Shown here: positions 17,706 through 26,950 of the stretch, one piece after another
Numbering within the stretch: position 1 is the first letter of the stretch
Layout: the number at the start of each line of letters is the position of its first letter
NCBI GenBank assembly: GCA_942490705.1
Contig: CALNXY010000019.1
Coordinates: 186,001 to 250,000, forward strand
Length of the DNA: 64,000 bases
Source of the DNA: JAGRCP01 sp942490705
Lineage (GTDB): Bacteria > Chloroflexota > Anaerolineae > Caldilineales > Caldilineaceae
Direction of reading: 5' to 3'
The notes under the pieces: model-generated
Told to the model about the DNA's origin: nothing
Databases searched by the model: none
The model's input: only the letters and a program-made list of their open reading frames with translations
Translations under genes and position numbers: made by a program

Positions 17706-19163
17706 TTATGTCGCCAGGGGCGGCGGGCCGCGGTGCGCCCGCCACCATCTGTCGATCAACACGATCAGCACCGTGACGAGTAGGGTCATGAGCAGGAGTG
17801 CAAAAGCGGTCGTCAGGTTGTTCAGCATCGCCGGTGCAAAGATCAGAATCAGCCCCAGGAAGAGCATCATCAGACCAGAGAGCAGCTTGAGCACCCGCCC
17901 CTGTCCTTCCGTCAGCTTGTGTGCGCCAAAACGAACGGTAAAGAGGAGCACGATAAGCAATAGCGGTAGCACGTAAACGATGTTGTACGCTGCCAAGTAC
18001 GCGTAAAAGGTTGAAGTCGGCAAGTCATGGAGCGTAAGCATACGCGTGTAGACCATGGGAAAGCCTGACGTGCAGAGCAACTCGTAGCTATTGGCTGCCA
18101 CGGCCAAGACGACCGTTCCGGCCAGCATGGCCGGCAGGCTGGTGGCACGAACCAGATTGCGACTGCGCTGGTAGAGGCCCGGTTTCGCCCGTTCGGGAAT
18201 GCTGAGCGACACGCCTTGCTTGAACCAGAAGTAGTCCTTGATATTGATCAGCGCAATCGCCACGGCGATGATGCCGGCGGCGAGGGTGATCAACTGCAGT
18301 TCGCCCACCCACAGAAAGACGTTGAGCCAGGCCGCCATAAAGATAAAGTAGATCAAGCCGGAGAAAAAGATAAAGGTCACACCGATCAGCAGCATGCGCT
18401 TGCGACTGCGTGCATGCACCATGAGGCTGAGCAAAAACATGAGGACAAAGAAGGCACACGGGTTGAAGGCATCAAGTCCAGCGACCACCATCGTCAGCGC
18501 CGGCAGCGACATACTCTCGGCGCCGATTTCGCCGACGAGCGGCAAGGCGAGGGCCGGCGCGGCAGCCAGCGAATCAACCGCGGGCAGCACCGGCGCTGCA
18601 GCCACGCCGGCCACGGCCGCAGCCGCTGGTTTTGGCTCGCCGACGGCGGGTACGGCCGGTTCGGGCTCGACGGCAGCAGGGACGGCCGGTTGCGCTGAGG
18701 TGACGGGCGCGACGGCAAAGTTCTTGAGCACAAACTCGTGACACCCTTCGAGACCTTCCACCAGCGTTGCCCCGGTCGTTTCGTGGGAGCCGTAGCCGGA
18801 CGTCATGTTGCCACAGAAGAAGAAGGCAGGCACGTACATGGCTTCGGACCCGGTCATTGCCGCCATTTCGGCGTAGCGCTGGCCATTCTCTTGGCTCTCG
18901 CTCAGCTCATAATCATGAAGGTCAAGCCATGGAAACTGCTCGGGCAGTGCGGTGATGAAAGGGTGGGCCTCCTGGCAGTGGGGACAGGTCTTGGACCAGA
19001 AGAAATATAGGTGGATACGGGCATCGCCGTCCGGCGTCAGCTCAAACCAGGTGGCGTAGGCGTTTTCGCCCTCCGGCGCGACGGACTGGGCCTGGACGCT
19101 CCCAGATAGTACTACCATGAACAGTGCGAGCAATACGATACACAGTGGTGCAGTGCGGGACAT
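17706..19163 (-). CDS. Thioredoxin-like domain fused to a CcdA/DsbD-type membrane domain
   Basis: A 485-residue membrane thiol-disulphide protein. After a signal peptide (1-26) comes a thioredoxin-like domain with active site C60-P-H-C63 and further cysteines at C117 and C141. An Ala/Pro-rich linker follows (about 153-215). The CcdA-like domain has six to eight helices and carries the two redox cysteines C236 (DAFNPCAFF) and C364 (SYELLCTSGFP). The domain should pass electrons from cytoplasmic thioredoxin across the membrane to its own extracytoplasmic thioredoxin module. The order is reversed relative to DsbD, where thioredoxin is C-terminal. Confidence 0.85.
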   Translation of the reverse strand: MSRTAPLCIVLLALFMVVLSGSVQAQSVAPEGENAYATWFELTPDGDARIHLYFFWSKTCPHCQEAHPFITALPEQFPWLDLHDYELSESQENGQRYAEMAAMTGSEAMYVPAFFFCGNMTSGYGSHETTGATLVEGLEGCHEFVLKNFAVAPVTSAQPAVPAAVEPEPAVPAVGEPKPAAAAVAGVAAAPVLPAVDSLAAAPALALPLVGEIGAESMSLPALTMVVAGLDAFNPCAFFVLMFLLSLMVHARSRKRMLLIGVTFIFFSGLIYFIFMAAWLNVFLWVGELQLITLAAGIIAVAIALINIKDYFWFKQGVSLSIPERAKPGLYQRSRNLVRATSLPAMLAGTVVLAVAANSYELLCTSGFPMVYTRMLTLHDLPTSTFYAYLAAYNIVYVLPLLLIVLLFTVRFGAHKLTEGQGRVLKLLSGLMMLFLGLILIFAPAMLNNLTTAFALLLMTLLVTVLIVLIDRWWRAHRGPPPLAT

Positions 19164-19340
19164 TGGATCACCTTCTTTTCGGCATGAGGGTCATCTAATT
19201 GTACTTAGCTTGCCCCAAAGTTGCATGCCGAGGCAGGGTCATTTGTCCCAACTTTTCTAAGCAGGTGTCAGGTTGATGCGAGGATTGGAGCGAGTACTTT
19301 GACGCGCGTCAAAGAGTGAGCGCTAGTTTCGGAGAGGCGA

Positions 19341-20153
19341 TCAGCCGAGGGCGACATCGAGCAGCATCATGACGGCAAAGCCGATCATTGCCCCCATGGT
19401 TGCCAGGTCGCCATTTTTGCCCATGTGGGCCTCGGGAATCAGTTCTTCAACCACCACATAGATCATTGCACCCGCGGCAAAGGAGAGGGCGTAGGGCAGG
19501 ACCGGCTGCATGTAGTAGACCAGGGCCGCGCCCAGGACGCCGCCTACTGGCTCCACCATGGCCGAGGACTGACCATAGAAGAAGGCACGCGTCCGCGACA
19601 TGCCTTCACGTCGCAGGGGTACGGAAACGGCCGCGCCTTCGGGGAAATTCTGCAACCCAATACCGATGGCCAGGGCCATTGCGCCGCCGATGGTGGCGCC
19701 CGGCGCGCCCGCTGCTGCTGCGCCAAACGCTACGCCGACAGCTAGGCCTTCGGGAAAGTTGTGGAGCGTGATTGCCAACACCAGGAGAACCGAGCGGTGC
19801 CAGCTTGTCTTCAGACCCTCCGCTTCCGAGCGCGGCAAGCCCAAATGCAAATGGGGCAAGACCCTGTCTACGGCAACGAGAAAGGCTCCACCCGCCAAGA
19901 AGCCGATGACGGCCGGCACCCAAGGTATCATGCCAAAGACTTCGGCCATCTCAATCGCCGGTGCAAGCAGAGACCAGAAACTGGCGGCAATCATGACACC
20001 GGCGGCAAAACCAAGCATGATATCGAGTACGCGGCGATCAATCGTTTTGAAAAAGAAGACCACGGCAGCGCCCAACGCGGTTACGCCCCAGGTGAAGCAA
20101 GTAGCGAGAAAGGCCTGGGTGACCGGATTTAGTTGGACAAACCAATCAAGCAT
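19341..20153 (-). CDS. ZIP family metal transporter
   Basis: A 270-residue ZIP transporter with eight predicted helices. The metal-binding motifs in helices 4 and 5 are HNFPEGLAVG and the variant GLQNFPEGAAVSVPLRREG, followed by MVEPVGGVLGA. ZIP proteins import zinc, iron or manganese into the cytoplasm; selectivity is not clear. The ATG at 20153 is chosen as it begins the first helix region with a GGAA ribosome-binding site; the open frame extends to 20300. It is a single gene between a thiol oxidoreductase and a protease. Confidence 0.88.
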   Translation of the reverse strand: MLDWFVQLNPVTQAFLATCFTWGVTALGAAVVFFFKTIDRRVLDIMLGFAAGVMIAASFWSLLAPAIEMAEVFGMIPWVPAVIGFLAGGAFLVAVDRVLPHLHLGLPRSEAEGLKTSWHRSVLLVLAITLHNFPEGLAVGVAFGAAAAGAPGATIGGAMALAIGIGLQNFPEGAAVSVPLRREGMSRTRAFFYGQSSAMVEPVGGVLGAALVYYMQPVLPYALSFAAGAMIYVVVEELIPEAHMGKNGDLATMGAMIGFAVMMLLDVALG

Positions 20154-20390
20154 CGTTCCAACCCATTGCGGTTGATCGCACGTTGATGGGGCAGGCGGTG
20201 GCTGGTGGATGCGCTGTTGCAGCACGCCGCATGCCAAATTGCATACAGTTTGATCGGTTTCCAACTGATTGGCAAGTTTGCGGGGGCTCCTGCCCGGCAC
20301 GTCCAGATTTAGCGAGAATCGACCGTGCGTTTCTGCGGATACGGCGGATTCTCAAGAATCGCTTCCCAGGTCATTTGCGGACGACGTAGC

Positions 20391-23108
20391 TCAGCGCGTG
20401 ATCAGAGGAAGATACTCGAGGTCTGCTGCCGGCGCGAAGAAAGCCGTGACGCGATCACCTTCCTCAACGACCAGTTCGTACGCAGGCGTGGTGATCGTCG
20501 TTTGGCTGGTGGCACGGCTGAGCTCGAAATGATCGAAGCGCCAGCCGTTGTGGGGACGAGCGCTGAGCAGAATCGGCGTATCGCAAACCAGGCGTATCGT
20601 GGCATTGGCGGCGCTGCCCAATTCACCATAGGTGATCGCGCCAGCGCCTACTGTGTTTAGGGTAACCAAACAGTACTGCTTCAGCGGCAACGCGGTCGGT
20701 GTGGGCGTCAGGGTGGCCGTGGGCAATGGCGTAGGCGTCAAGGTTCCCGTCGGCGTGGGCGATGGCGGTGCCGGCGTGGGAGGAACCTCGGTGCAGCGCC
20801 ACTCGGCACGGAACCACTTGTCGTGATCCATAACAACGCCAATCGTCTGCGCATGATTGGGCAGTAGATGCCAATCGGGCGAGACTTCCGGCACAAACCA
20901 ATACCAGTCCAGTAAACAAGCATACGCGCTGCCAAGATCCGGCAGGCCAGCAGTGAGTTCAATCACGGAACCGCTCTGGTAATCGCCGCCGGTGTCGGGC
21001 GCGACAGAGACCAGCGAATCATCCACAAAGGGCGCCTCGCCGTTGCGCTGGACGATGGCGGTGGTGTGCAATGCGTAGCTTTGCTCCTCTGCATAGATGC
21101 AGTACCACTCGGCGCGGAACCACTTGTCGTGATCCATGGTGACGCCGATGGTTTGGTCGTGATTGGGCAGCGCGTGCCATTCGGGCGACACGTCGGGCAC
21201 ATACCAGTACCAGGTCAGTTGACAGCCCCATCCTGCCCCCAAGCTCGGCTCAGACGCGCTGATTTCCACCTGCATACCGTCTACATAGGAGCCAGAATTG
21301 GGGGGCGTGACCGAGATCAGGGCGTCGTCGGTATACGCGTCACCTTCCAGTGAAACGCGTGCTGTAGTTGCCAGAGAGCGCTGGGCGCTGCCGCCCGTGA
21401 ACGCACAGTCCCACTCGGCCCGGAACCATTTGTCGTGATCCATGGTGACGCCGATGGTCTGTTCGTGATTCGGCAGGGCGTGCCAGTCGGGTGAGACGTC
21501 GGGCACGTACCAATACCAGGTCACCAAACAACGCCAATCGTCATCATGCGCAGGTTCTTCGACGGTAATTTCGATGGCCGAGTTGTTGATGTAGACTCCG
21601 CTTTGATCTGGCGCAATCGTGATGAGCGCGGCGTCCTCATACTGATCATCACCCTTGGTGACCAAGGCCTGCACGTCCAGCGTACGGAGGTCTGCGCAAT
21701 TGACCAGAGAGCAAAACGCAGCATAGAGATCGATGCGCGGCTTGGTCACCGTGCCACTACTGCGCTGGTCGGTCAGGCGCACGCCCGTGTCGACCAGACT
21801 GCTCTGGATGCGGTCCACAACCTCGCCGGCGCCGACTCGCTCGCCAAGAACGCTGCGCAGGAGCGCCACGGCGCCGGCTACGTGCGGGGCCGCCATCGAC
21901 GTACCGCTCAAGTAACGGTACTCATTGTCCGGCACGCTCGCATAGATGCTGACGCCAGGAGCCAGTACCGTCACATACGGAGAGACATTCGTGAAGTAAG
22001 CGTACGCATCTTGCTTGTCCGTTGCGCCCACACTGATCGCGCCCTCAATACAGGCTGGGGAACTGATTGCGTCACGTGCGCCGTCATTGCCGGCGGAAAC
22101 CACCGTCGCAATCCCGGCAGCGCGCAAGGTTACGACCATGGCGCCCATCGATTCATCCCCAACCGAGCGCTGACAGGGAGCGCTGTAGAGTCCGCTGCCC
22201 AAGCTCAGATTGACCGATGCGATGCCCTGGGTTTCGCCAATCTGGGCAACGTAGGCCATAGCTTGGAGGATATCCGACCAGTATGCCTTGACGCACGACG
22301 ATCGACCACCACACGCGGCCGGGCCAAACTGTGAAAAGACCTGCAGCGCCACCAGATCTGCCGCCGGCGCAACGCCGGCCGCAATCCCGGCGACATGGGT
22401 GCCGTGATAGCACTGGTGTACCGACGCCGGACAATCTTCACCAGCGCCGGGGCCGATCATCTCCTCAGAGCCATCCGGGCAGAGGGTTGTGGCCTCAGCG
22501 GTCGTACTGGAGAAACAGGCTTCGGCCACAACCTTGCCTGATAACGCGCTGTGGTTCTTGTCGACGCCTGTATCAAGCACAGCAACTGCCCAGCCTTCGC
22601 CTGCATACGAGAGGCCATGGATGAGGTCAGCCCGGATCAACGGCACGCTGTCGAAGAGATCGGGCGGCACAGCCGTGTCCTCGGCGATGCTGCTGACTGC
22701 TGGGTCCGCGGCCAGGGCCGTCAGTGCGGCCGGCGAGGAGAGCGTGACGCCCATGAAGGGAATGAGGTGGCCAAAATCCTTGACGCTGGAAAGTTCGTAG
22801 GGAGCCAAACGAGTGAGGAGCTGCTCTTGTGTTTGGGTGACGGCAACCTGCTGACGCGCAGCGAGTTCTGGCGATCCCCGGGGCGCGGTCTGCCATGCGG
22901 GCACGTTCAGCGCCACAAGCACTGGCAGCTCACCCTGGGCCGCCAACGCCCGCGTGAGCGTTGGCGGCGGCAGGACGTCATCCTGGCCGACGGACTCAGC
23001 ACGGACCGAATCGGCGGCTGCGCCGAGCATCAACGCAACCGCCAACCACGCGCTCACGCGCAGTATTCGTGAAAAAAGCAACGCATAACCCCGAACAGAT
23101 CCAGCCAT
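20391..23108 (-). CDS. Secreted S8 (subtilisin) serine protease with three tandem Trp-rich repeats and a C-terminal YLPL tail
   Basis: About 905 residues. It has a signal peptide (1-37), an inhibitor-I9-like propeptide (about 60-145), and a subtilase domain with D179 (VAVLDTGVD), H235 (HGTHVAGIAAG), N341 (SAGNDG) and S404 (SGTSMAAPHVAG). Then come three tandem repeats of about 87 residues sharing WYWYVPDVSPxWHALPNH and MDHDKWFRAEW, a Pro/Thr stalk, a beta-rich domain, and the terminal tail LEYLPLITR. The ATG at 23108 follows the upstream stop with one base between, so translation is coupled; a GTG at 23120 is also possible. Confidence 0.9.
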   Translation of the reverse strand: MAGSVRGYALLFSRILRVSAWLAVALMLGAAADSVRAESVGQDDVLPPPTLTRALAAQGELPVLVALNVPAWQTAPRGSPELAARQQVAVTQTQEQLLTRLAPYELSSVKDFGHLIPFMGVTLSSPAALTALAADPAVSSIAEDTAVPPDLFDSVPLIRADLIHGLSYAGEGWAVAVLDTGVDKNHSALSGKVVAEACFSSTTAEATTLCPDGSEEMIGPGAGEDCPASVHQCYHGTHVAGIAAGVAPAADLVALQVFSQFGPAACGGRSSCVKAYWSDILQAMAYVAQIGETQGIASVNLSLGSGLYSAPCQRSVGDESMGAMVVTLRAAGIATVVSAGNDGARDAISSPACIEGAISVGATDKQDAYAYFTNVSPYVTVLAPGVSIYASVPDNEYRYLSGTSMAAPHVAGAVALLRSVLGERVGAGEVVDRIQSSLVDTGVRLTDQRSSGTVTKPRIDLYAAFCSLVNCADLRTLDVQALVTKGDDQYEDAALITIAPDQSGVYINNSAIEITVEEPAHDDDWRCLVTWYWYVPDVSPDWHALPNHEQTIGVTMDHDKWFRAEWDCAFTGGSAQRSLATTARVSLEGDAYTDDALISVTPPNSGSYVDGMQVEISASEPSLGAGWGCQLTWYWYVPDVSPEWHALPNHDQTIGVTMDHDKWFRAEWYCIYAEEQSYALHTTAIVQRNGEAPFVDDSLVSVAPDTGGDYQSGSVIELTAGLPDLGSAYACLLDWYWFVPEVSPDWHLLPNHAQTIGVVMDHDKWFRAEWRCTEVPPTPAPPSPTPTGTLTPTPLPTATLTPTPTALPLKQYCLVTLNTVGAGAITYGELGSAANATIRLVCDTPILLSARPHNGWRFDHFELSRATSQTTITTPAYELVVEEGDRVTAFFAPAADLEYLPLITR
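20790..21650 (-). repeat. Three tandem repeat modules encoded in the subtilase gene
   Basis: Three in-frame copies of about 260 bp. Each encodes a Cys residue followed by a highly conserved WYWY/FVP..SP.WH.LPNH..TIGV.MDHDKWFRAEW core and a second Cys. Limits are approximate. Confidence 0.75.
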
Positions 23109-23109
23109 C

Positions 23110-23610
23110 CTATAGCGCACGCAAAGCGTTTAGCCCTGCGTAGGCCGCGCCTTGCACGGCTACGGCTGGCTCTGCGCCGTCGAGTGCGGCCAGCACAGGC
23201 TCTGCAATGATCTGATACTTGTCCAGCAGATAGTTCTTGGAGATCAGGTCGTAGAGCACATGGTGGGCGCCTTGACGCAGGTTGCTGCTCGTGGGGTTGG
23301 CCGCGAGTCCGGTCAGCAGCGGCTCCAGCCCCTGCGCACCCAGAGCAATGAGTCCTTCCGCAGCCAGCCAGCGCACGCCAGGATCAGATCGCTCGAGCGC
23401 GGCCACCAGTGCCTTGGCCGCACGGGGATCGTGGATCGTTCTGAGCGCTTTGGCGGCTTCCCAGACGGCCTGTCCTTGGCCATTTTCCAGCAGGTCGATC
23501 AGGGGATCAACCGCGGGCGCCCCCAGCTCTTCTAGCTGGATACGCGCCTTCTGGCGCGTCAAGCCGTCGCTGTCCTGCATGGTCCCGATCAATCCGGCTA
23601 CATCAGACAT
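23110..23610 (-). CDS. HEAT-repeat protein
   Basis: A 166-residue protein made of HEAT/PBS-lyase-type helical repeats: GLTRQKARIQLEELGAPAVDPLIDLL, AVWEAAKALRTIHDPRAAKALVAAL and GVRWLAAEGLIALGAQGLEPLL. These are protein-protein interaction scaffolds. The ATG at 23610 has AAGGA 7-11 nt upstream. Its stop is one base before the protease start, so the two are probably translated as a pair. No enzyme motif is visible. Confidence 0.8.
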   Translation of the reverse strand: MSDVAGLIGTMQDSDGLTRQKARIQLEELGAPAVDPLIDLLENGQGQAVWEAAKALRTIHDPRAAKALVAALERSDPGVRWLAAEGLIALGAQGLEPLLTGLAANPTSSNLRQGAHHVLYDLISKNYLLDKYQIIAEPVLAALDGAEPAVAVQGAAYAGLNALRAL

Positions 23611-23906
23611 TCTGTTCCGTCCTTTCTCGTTGGCGGCTGCACGGAGTTTTCTTTTTCTTAGCACAACTTCTGACGGGCCGCAACGGCCAAGTGACCAGTT
23701 TTCCGTCTGTCCCGCTCGCTGATTTTGCTTGCCGTTTCGGATTCCGGAAGAAATGGGCTACACTCATCCTGCAAAACGCAGCCAAAACGGCGGCGTCATC
23801 AGACGACCTCTGGGCAGGCAGGCGCCCGGCCGTCGGAAAACAATTGGCATCTTCCTGAACACATCCACCGTGATCAAGACCTTAAGACGCAGCGTCGGTA
23901 CCATCG

Positions 23907-24944
23907 ATGTTTGAGTTGATACTTGCGATTGGAGCCGTCCTCCTCATGTCCTCGCTCTGTTCAGGCACGGAGGCCGCCCTCTTTTCAATTCCTCTATTGC
24001 GCACGCGCCAGCTTGCCCAGGGCGATAGCAGGGCGGCTCACGCGCTGGTGCGTATTCGCGAGAATATGAGCAGACCAATTGCTACGATCGTGATTCTCAA
24101 CAATGTGGCCAACATCGTCGGCAGCATCACGGTGGGGTTGATTGCCACCCAGGTCTTGGGCGAAGCCTGGCTTGGCCTCGTTTCCGGCGTGCTTACGTTC
24201 CTGGTCATCATCTTTGCCGAGATCATCCCGAAGACGCTGGGGGAACGCCACGCCGAACCCATTGCCTTGGCCGCGGCCCGTCCGGTGCTCTTGCTCACCT
24301 TTCTGTTCACGCCCCTGGTCTGGCTCATCGAACTGATTACATCGCCCATCACCAAAGGGCGGCCGCTCTTGCCGGCCACGAATGAAGCCGAGATCCAGCT
24401 GCTGGCCGACCTGGGTCACCAACAGGGAATGATTGAGAAAGACGAGTCGGAGATGATCAAGCGCGTCTTTCGCATGAACGACGTCACGGCAGAGCAGCTC
24501 ATGACCCCGCGGGTTGCCATGACGCAGGTGCCCGCCGATGCCAGCCTGGCCAGCGTTCAAGACGAGATTATTGGCTCGCCGCACAGTCGGATTGTGCTGG
24601 TGGGCGACTCTGTAGATGATGTGCTGGGTATTACGCTAAAAAATGAATTGTTGACGGCTCTGATTGAGGGGCTTGGCGAAATGCAGATCAGCGAGTTTGC
24701 ACGCGAGCCCTACTTCGTGCCCCAAAGCGTGCGTGCGGATGACCTGCTGACATCTTTTCGCAGCAGCCGGCACCACCTTGCCGTTGTGATTGATGAGTAT
24801 GGCGGTGTGGCTGGCGTGGTGAGTCTCGAAGATGTTCTGGAGACCCTTACGGGCGCAATCGTCGACGAAACCGACCGGGTGAGCGACCTGCGTGCGCAGG
24901 CTCGCCGGCGCGGCAGGGCCGCGCTGGAGGATCAGGATGAATAG
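23907..24944 (+). CDS. CNNM/CorB-type (DUF21 + CBS) membrane protein
   Basis: A 345-residue hemolysin-C/CorC-like family protein. An N-terminal DUF21 domain with three to four helices (1-145, including SSLCSGTEAALFS and FAEIIPKTLGE) is followed by a CBS-domain pair (about 195-325: VTAEQLMTPRVAMTQV and LAVVIDEYGGVAGVVSLEDVLE). The C-terminal CorC_HlyC domain present in many relatives is missing. CNNM/CorB proteins mediate Mg2+ transport, with ATP or AMP binding at the CBS pair. It converges on menA, whose stop lies 3 bp beyond. Confidence 0.88.
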   Translation: MFELILAIGAVLLMSSLCSGTEAALFSIPLLRTRQLAQGDSRAAHALVRIRENMSRPIATIVILNNVANIVGSITVGLIATQVLGEAWLGLVSGVLTFLVIIFAEIIPKTLGERHAEPIALAAARPVLLLTFLFTPLVWLIELITSPITKGRPLLPATNEAEIQLLADLGHQQGMIEKDESEMIKRVFRMNDVTAEQLMTPRVAMTQVPADASLASVQDEIIGSPHSRIVLVGDSVDDVLGITLKNELLTALIEGLGEMQISEFAREPYFVPQSVRADDLLTSFRSSRHHLAVVIDEYGGVAGVVSLEDVLETLTGAIVDETDRVSDLRAQARRRGRAALEDQDE

Positions 24945-24947
24945 CGC

Positions 24948-25838
24948 TTATGGTAACAGACCGATGGCGAAGAGCAGACCAAAAAGCAGGCTTAGACGGG
25001 CCGTCCCGGCGAGCGTCTTGTTGAGCGCCCTCCCCTCCTGCGTACGCATTTGCCGGATCAAGCCCAGCGCCAATGGCGCAGTCAGCCACGGGGCGAGGAC
25101 CCAGAAGCCATGCTCGGTTGCCAGCCAGAAGTAAAGCGGCGTAAGGTAAGCAACCGACATGAACGCGATGTATTCAAACTGGGTTGCCCGCGGGCCAAGC
25201 AGAACCGCCAGCGTACGCTTACCGGCAGCCGCGTCGGTCTTGCGGTCACGGTAGTTATTCACGACCAAAATATTGGTCACCAACGCGCCGATCGGTACGG
25301 CTGCCATGACTACATTCCCCGTGACGGTCAGCGCCTGAACGTAGTAGGTGCCGCACACCGCGACCAGGCCAAAAAAGAGAAACACAAAAAAATCGCCCAG
25401 CCCATAGTAGCCAAAGGGAAAAGGACCGCCCGTGTAGAGAAGGGCCGCCAGTATTGAAGCGACTCCAATCACCAGGATCGGCCAACCGCCTACGCTAATG
25501 AGATAGAGGCCAACCAGCGCAGCCAGCACGATCACGACACCAATGCCTATCCGCAGCGCTGCGGGTGAGATCAGGCCTGTGGCTGTCACCCGCACAGGAC
25601 CCAAACGCTCTTCTGTGTCAGCGCCCTTGAAGAAGTCAGAATAGTCATTGGCAAAGTTGCTCAAAATCTGCAGCAGCAATGCCCCTAGCGCTGCGGCGAG
25701 CGCCGGAACGAGGGCAAAACGACCATCGTGCAGGGCCAGCGCCGTCCCCACCAGGACGGGACTGAGCGCGGCCGGTAGCGTCTTCGGCCGCGCTGCCAGC
25801 ATCCATACCCGTAACTTTTTATCCTCGGTCTGCGTCAT
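24948..25838 (-). CDS. menA: 1,4-dihydroxy-2-naphthoate polyprenyltransferase
   Basis: A 296-residue UbiA-family membrane prenyltransferase with eight or nine helices. The two Asp-rich motifs are NFANDYSDFFKG (near residue 62) and NNYRDRKTDAAAGKRTLAV (near 193), the second being characteristic of MenA. It attaches the polyprenyl chain to 1,4-dihydroxy-2-naphthoate to give demethylmenaquinone. It is separated from the menFDEHI cluster by about 18 kb. The start at 25838 lacks a clear ribosome-binding site, and a long hairpin lies 52 bp upstream. Confidence 0.92.
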   Translation of the reverse strand: MTQTEDKKLRVWMLAARPKTLPAALSPVLVGTALALHDGRFALVPALAAALGALLLQILSNFANDYSDFFKGADTEERLGPVRVTATGLISPAALRIGIGVVIVLAALVGLYLISVGGWPILVIGVASILAALLYTGGPFPFGYYGLGDFFVFLFFGLVAVCGTYYVQALTVTGNVVMAAVPIGALVTNILVVNNYRDRKTDAAAGKRTLAVLLGPRATQFEYIAFMSVAYLTPLYFWLATEHGFWVLAPWLTAPLALGLIRQMRTQEGRALNKTLAGTARLSLLFGLLFAIGLLP

Positions 25839-25889
25839 CTTCTATACAGCCCCACACGTTTTCGGCGGTTTTCCACACCATTGGCTTAG

Positions 25890-25999
25890 TTTGGGCGCTT
25901 GTTTGAGGAGGTGACGGGGCAGGTACTGGTGAGGGCCTGACGCTGGCGGAAAGATTCTTCCCTCCAGATCCCCGTCATCTTCTCAAACAAGCGCCCAAA
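25890..25999. repeat. Long 30-bp-arm inverted repeat (110-nt hairpin element)
   Basis: Arms 25890-25919 and 25970-25999 are reverse complements with two mismatches around a 50-nt loop. The element ends exactly at the stop codon of the upstream minus-strand gene and lies just before menA. There is no T-run. It could be a MITE-like palindrome, a processing hairpin or a regulatory RNA for menA. Confidence 0.85.
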
Positions 26000-26944
26000 T
26001 CATTTCTCCGTAACTTGATCCAGTCTTATCAACGCCTCGACGACGCGTGGCTCGTCCGTGCGCAACATAAGCGCCTCTCTGGCAATTGCGCACCGTTCAC
26101 GATCGGTCTCCCAGCGTATGCTGGCCAGCAGTAGATCCAACGTCGCCGGTGTGCTTGCAGCAACAAGTGCGGTAGTCAAATAGCGATAAAGGTCTGGCTC
26201 CTTGGCGCGTGCCAGGAGATCTGACAGGAACGCCTCTTCCTGCAAACCGGATTGGTGCCCCAGGAGCAAATCGAAGAGCCCGACCAACACCAACGAATCC
26301 TCACAATCGGCGTACTGAGCGGTCAATGGTCCAAGGAGCGCCGCAGGCAGCGCAGTGAGTGAACGCAGGCATTCAGCCGTGACCTCGCTGCGCTCGAGGC
26401 TCGGAGGCAGGGTGGCATAAAGATAAAGCGGCATCAATTCATCATGTGCCGCTAGGACGCCAGTGGCGGTCATCGCAGGCTCCCCCGACATGGCATCAGT
26501 GTGCGCCAAATCAGCCAGCAGCCGCGCAGCGTGAAAACAAGCCAGCCGGTCATCGAGTTCGTTGAGCGCGACCAATCCCGCCGCGCGGACCAGTCCCGCC
26601 TCCTCTTGAAATTTGGGCGGGTAGCGCTCGTACGTCGCCACTGCAGCCAGAAAGAGCGGAAGGTCTTCGGGCATGGCCAGCGGCCGGAGCGCGTCGAGCA
26701 GCGGGCGCCGCATATAGCCGCCCGGATCACGCTTTTCCGGTTGCTCACTGAAATGGGCATAGAGCTTCAGCAGTGGCGTACGGGCCTCCAGCAGCGGGTA
26801 GCGACGGACAGCCGTCAACGCAGCCTGCAGCAGATCGCGCGCTTGCTTGGGGCGCAGTAACGTGACGGCGTAGCGCGCCTGGTCCTCGGGCCGGTCGGCC
26901 AGGGCACGTAGTTGTTGGGCTGGAGAAGTGGGCATGGAGGACAT
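26000..26944 (-). CDS. Uncharacterised alpha-helical protein
   Basis: A 314-residue protein I do not recognise. It is Leu/Ala-rich and predicted almost all helical, with segments such as PLLKLYAHFSE, LVRAAGLVALNELDDRLACFHAARLLADLA and LVLVGLFDLLLGHQ that resemble degenerate HEAT/ARM repeats. It has no signal peptide, membrane helix or catalytic motif. Starts at 26944 and 26935 are both possible. It lies downstream of smpB in the same direction and ends at the long hairpin that separates it from menA. Confidence 0.65.
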   Translation of the reverse strand: MSSMPTSPAQQLRALADRPEDQARYAVTLLRPKQARDLLQAALTAVRRYPLLEARTPLLKLYAHFSEQPEKRDPGGYMRRPLLDALRPLAMPEDLPLFLAAVATYERYPPKFQEEAGLVRAAGLVALNELDDRLACFHAARLLADLAHTDAMSGEPAMTATGVLAAHDELMPLYLYATLPPSLERSEVTAECLRSLTALPAALLGPLTAQYADCEDSLVLVGLFDLLLGHQSGLQEEAFLSDLLARAKEPDLYRYLTTALVAASTPATLDLLLASIRWETDRERCAIAREALMLRTDEPRVVEALIRLDQVTEK

Positions 26945-26950
26945 TTGGGT

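Noticed and set aside
21546..22334. 262-codon plus-strand open frame
   Set aside because: It lies opposite the subtilase catalytic domain and mirrors its codon pattern. There is no ribosome-binding site.
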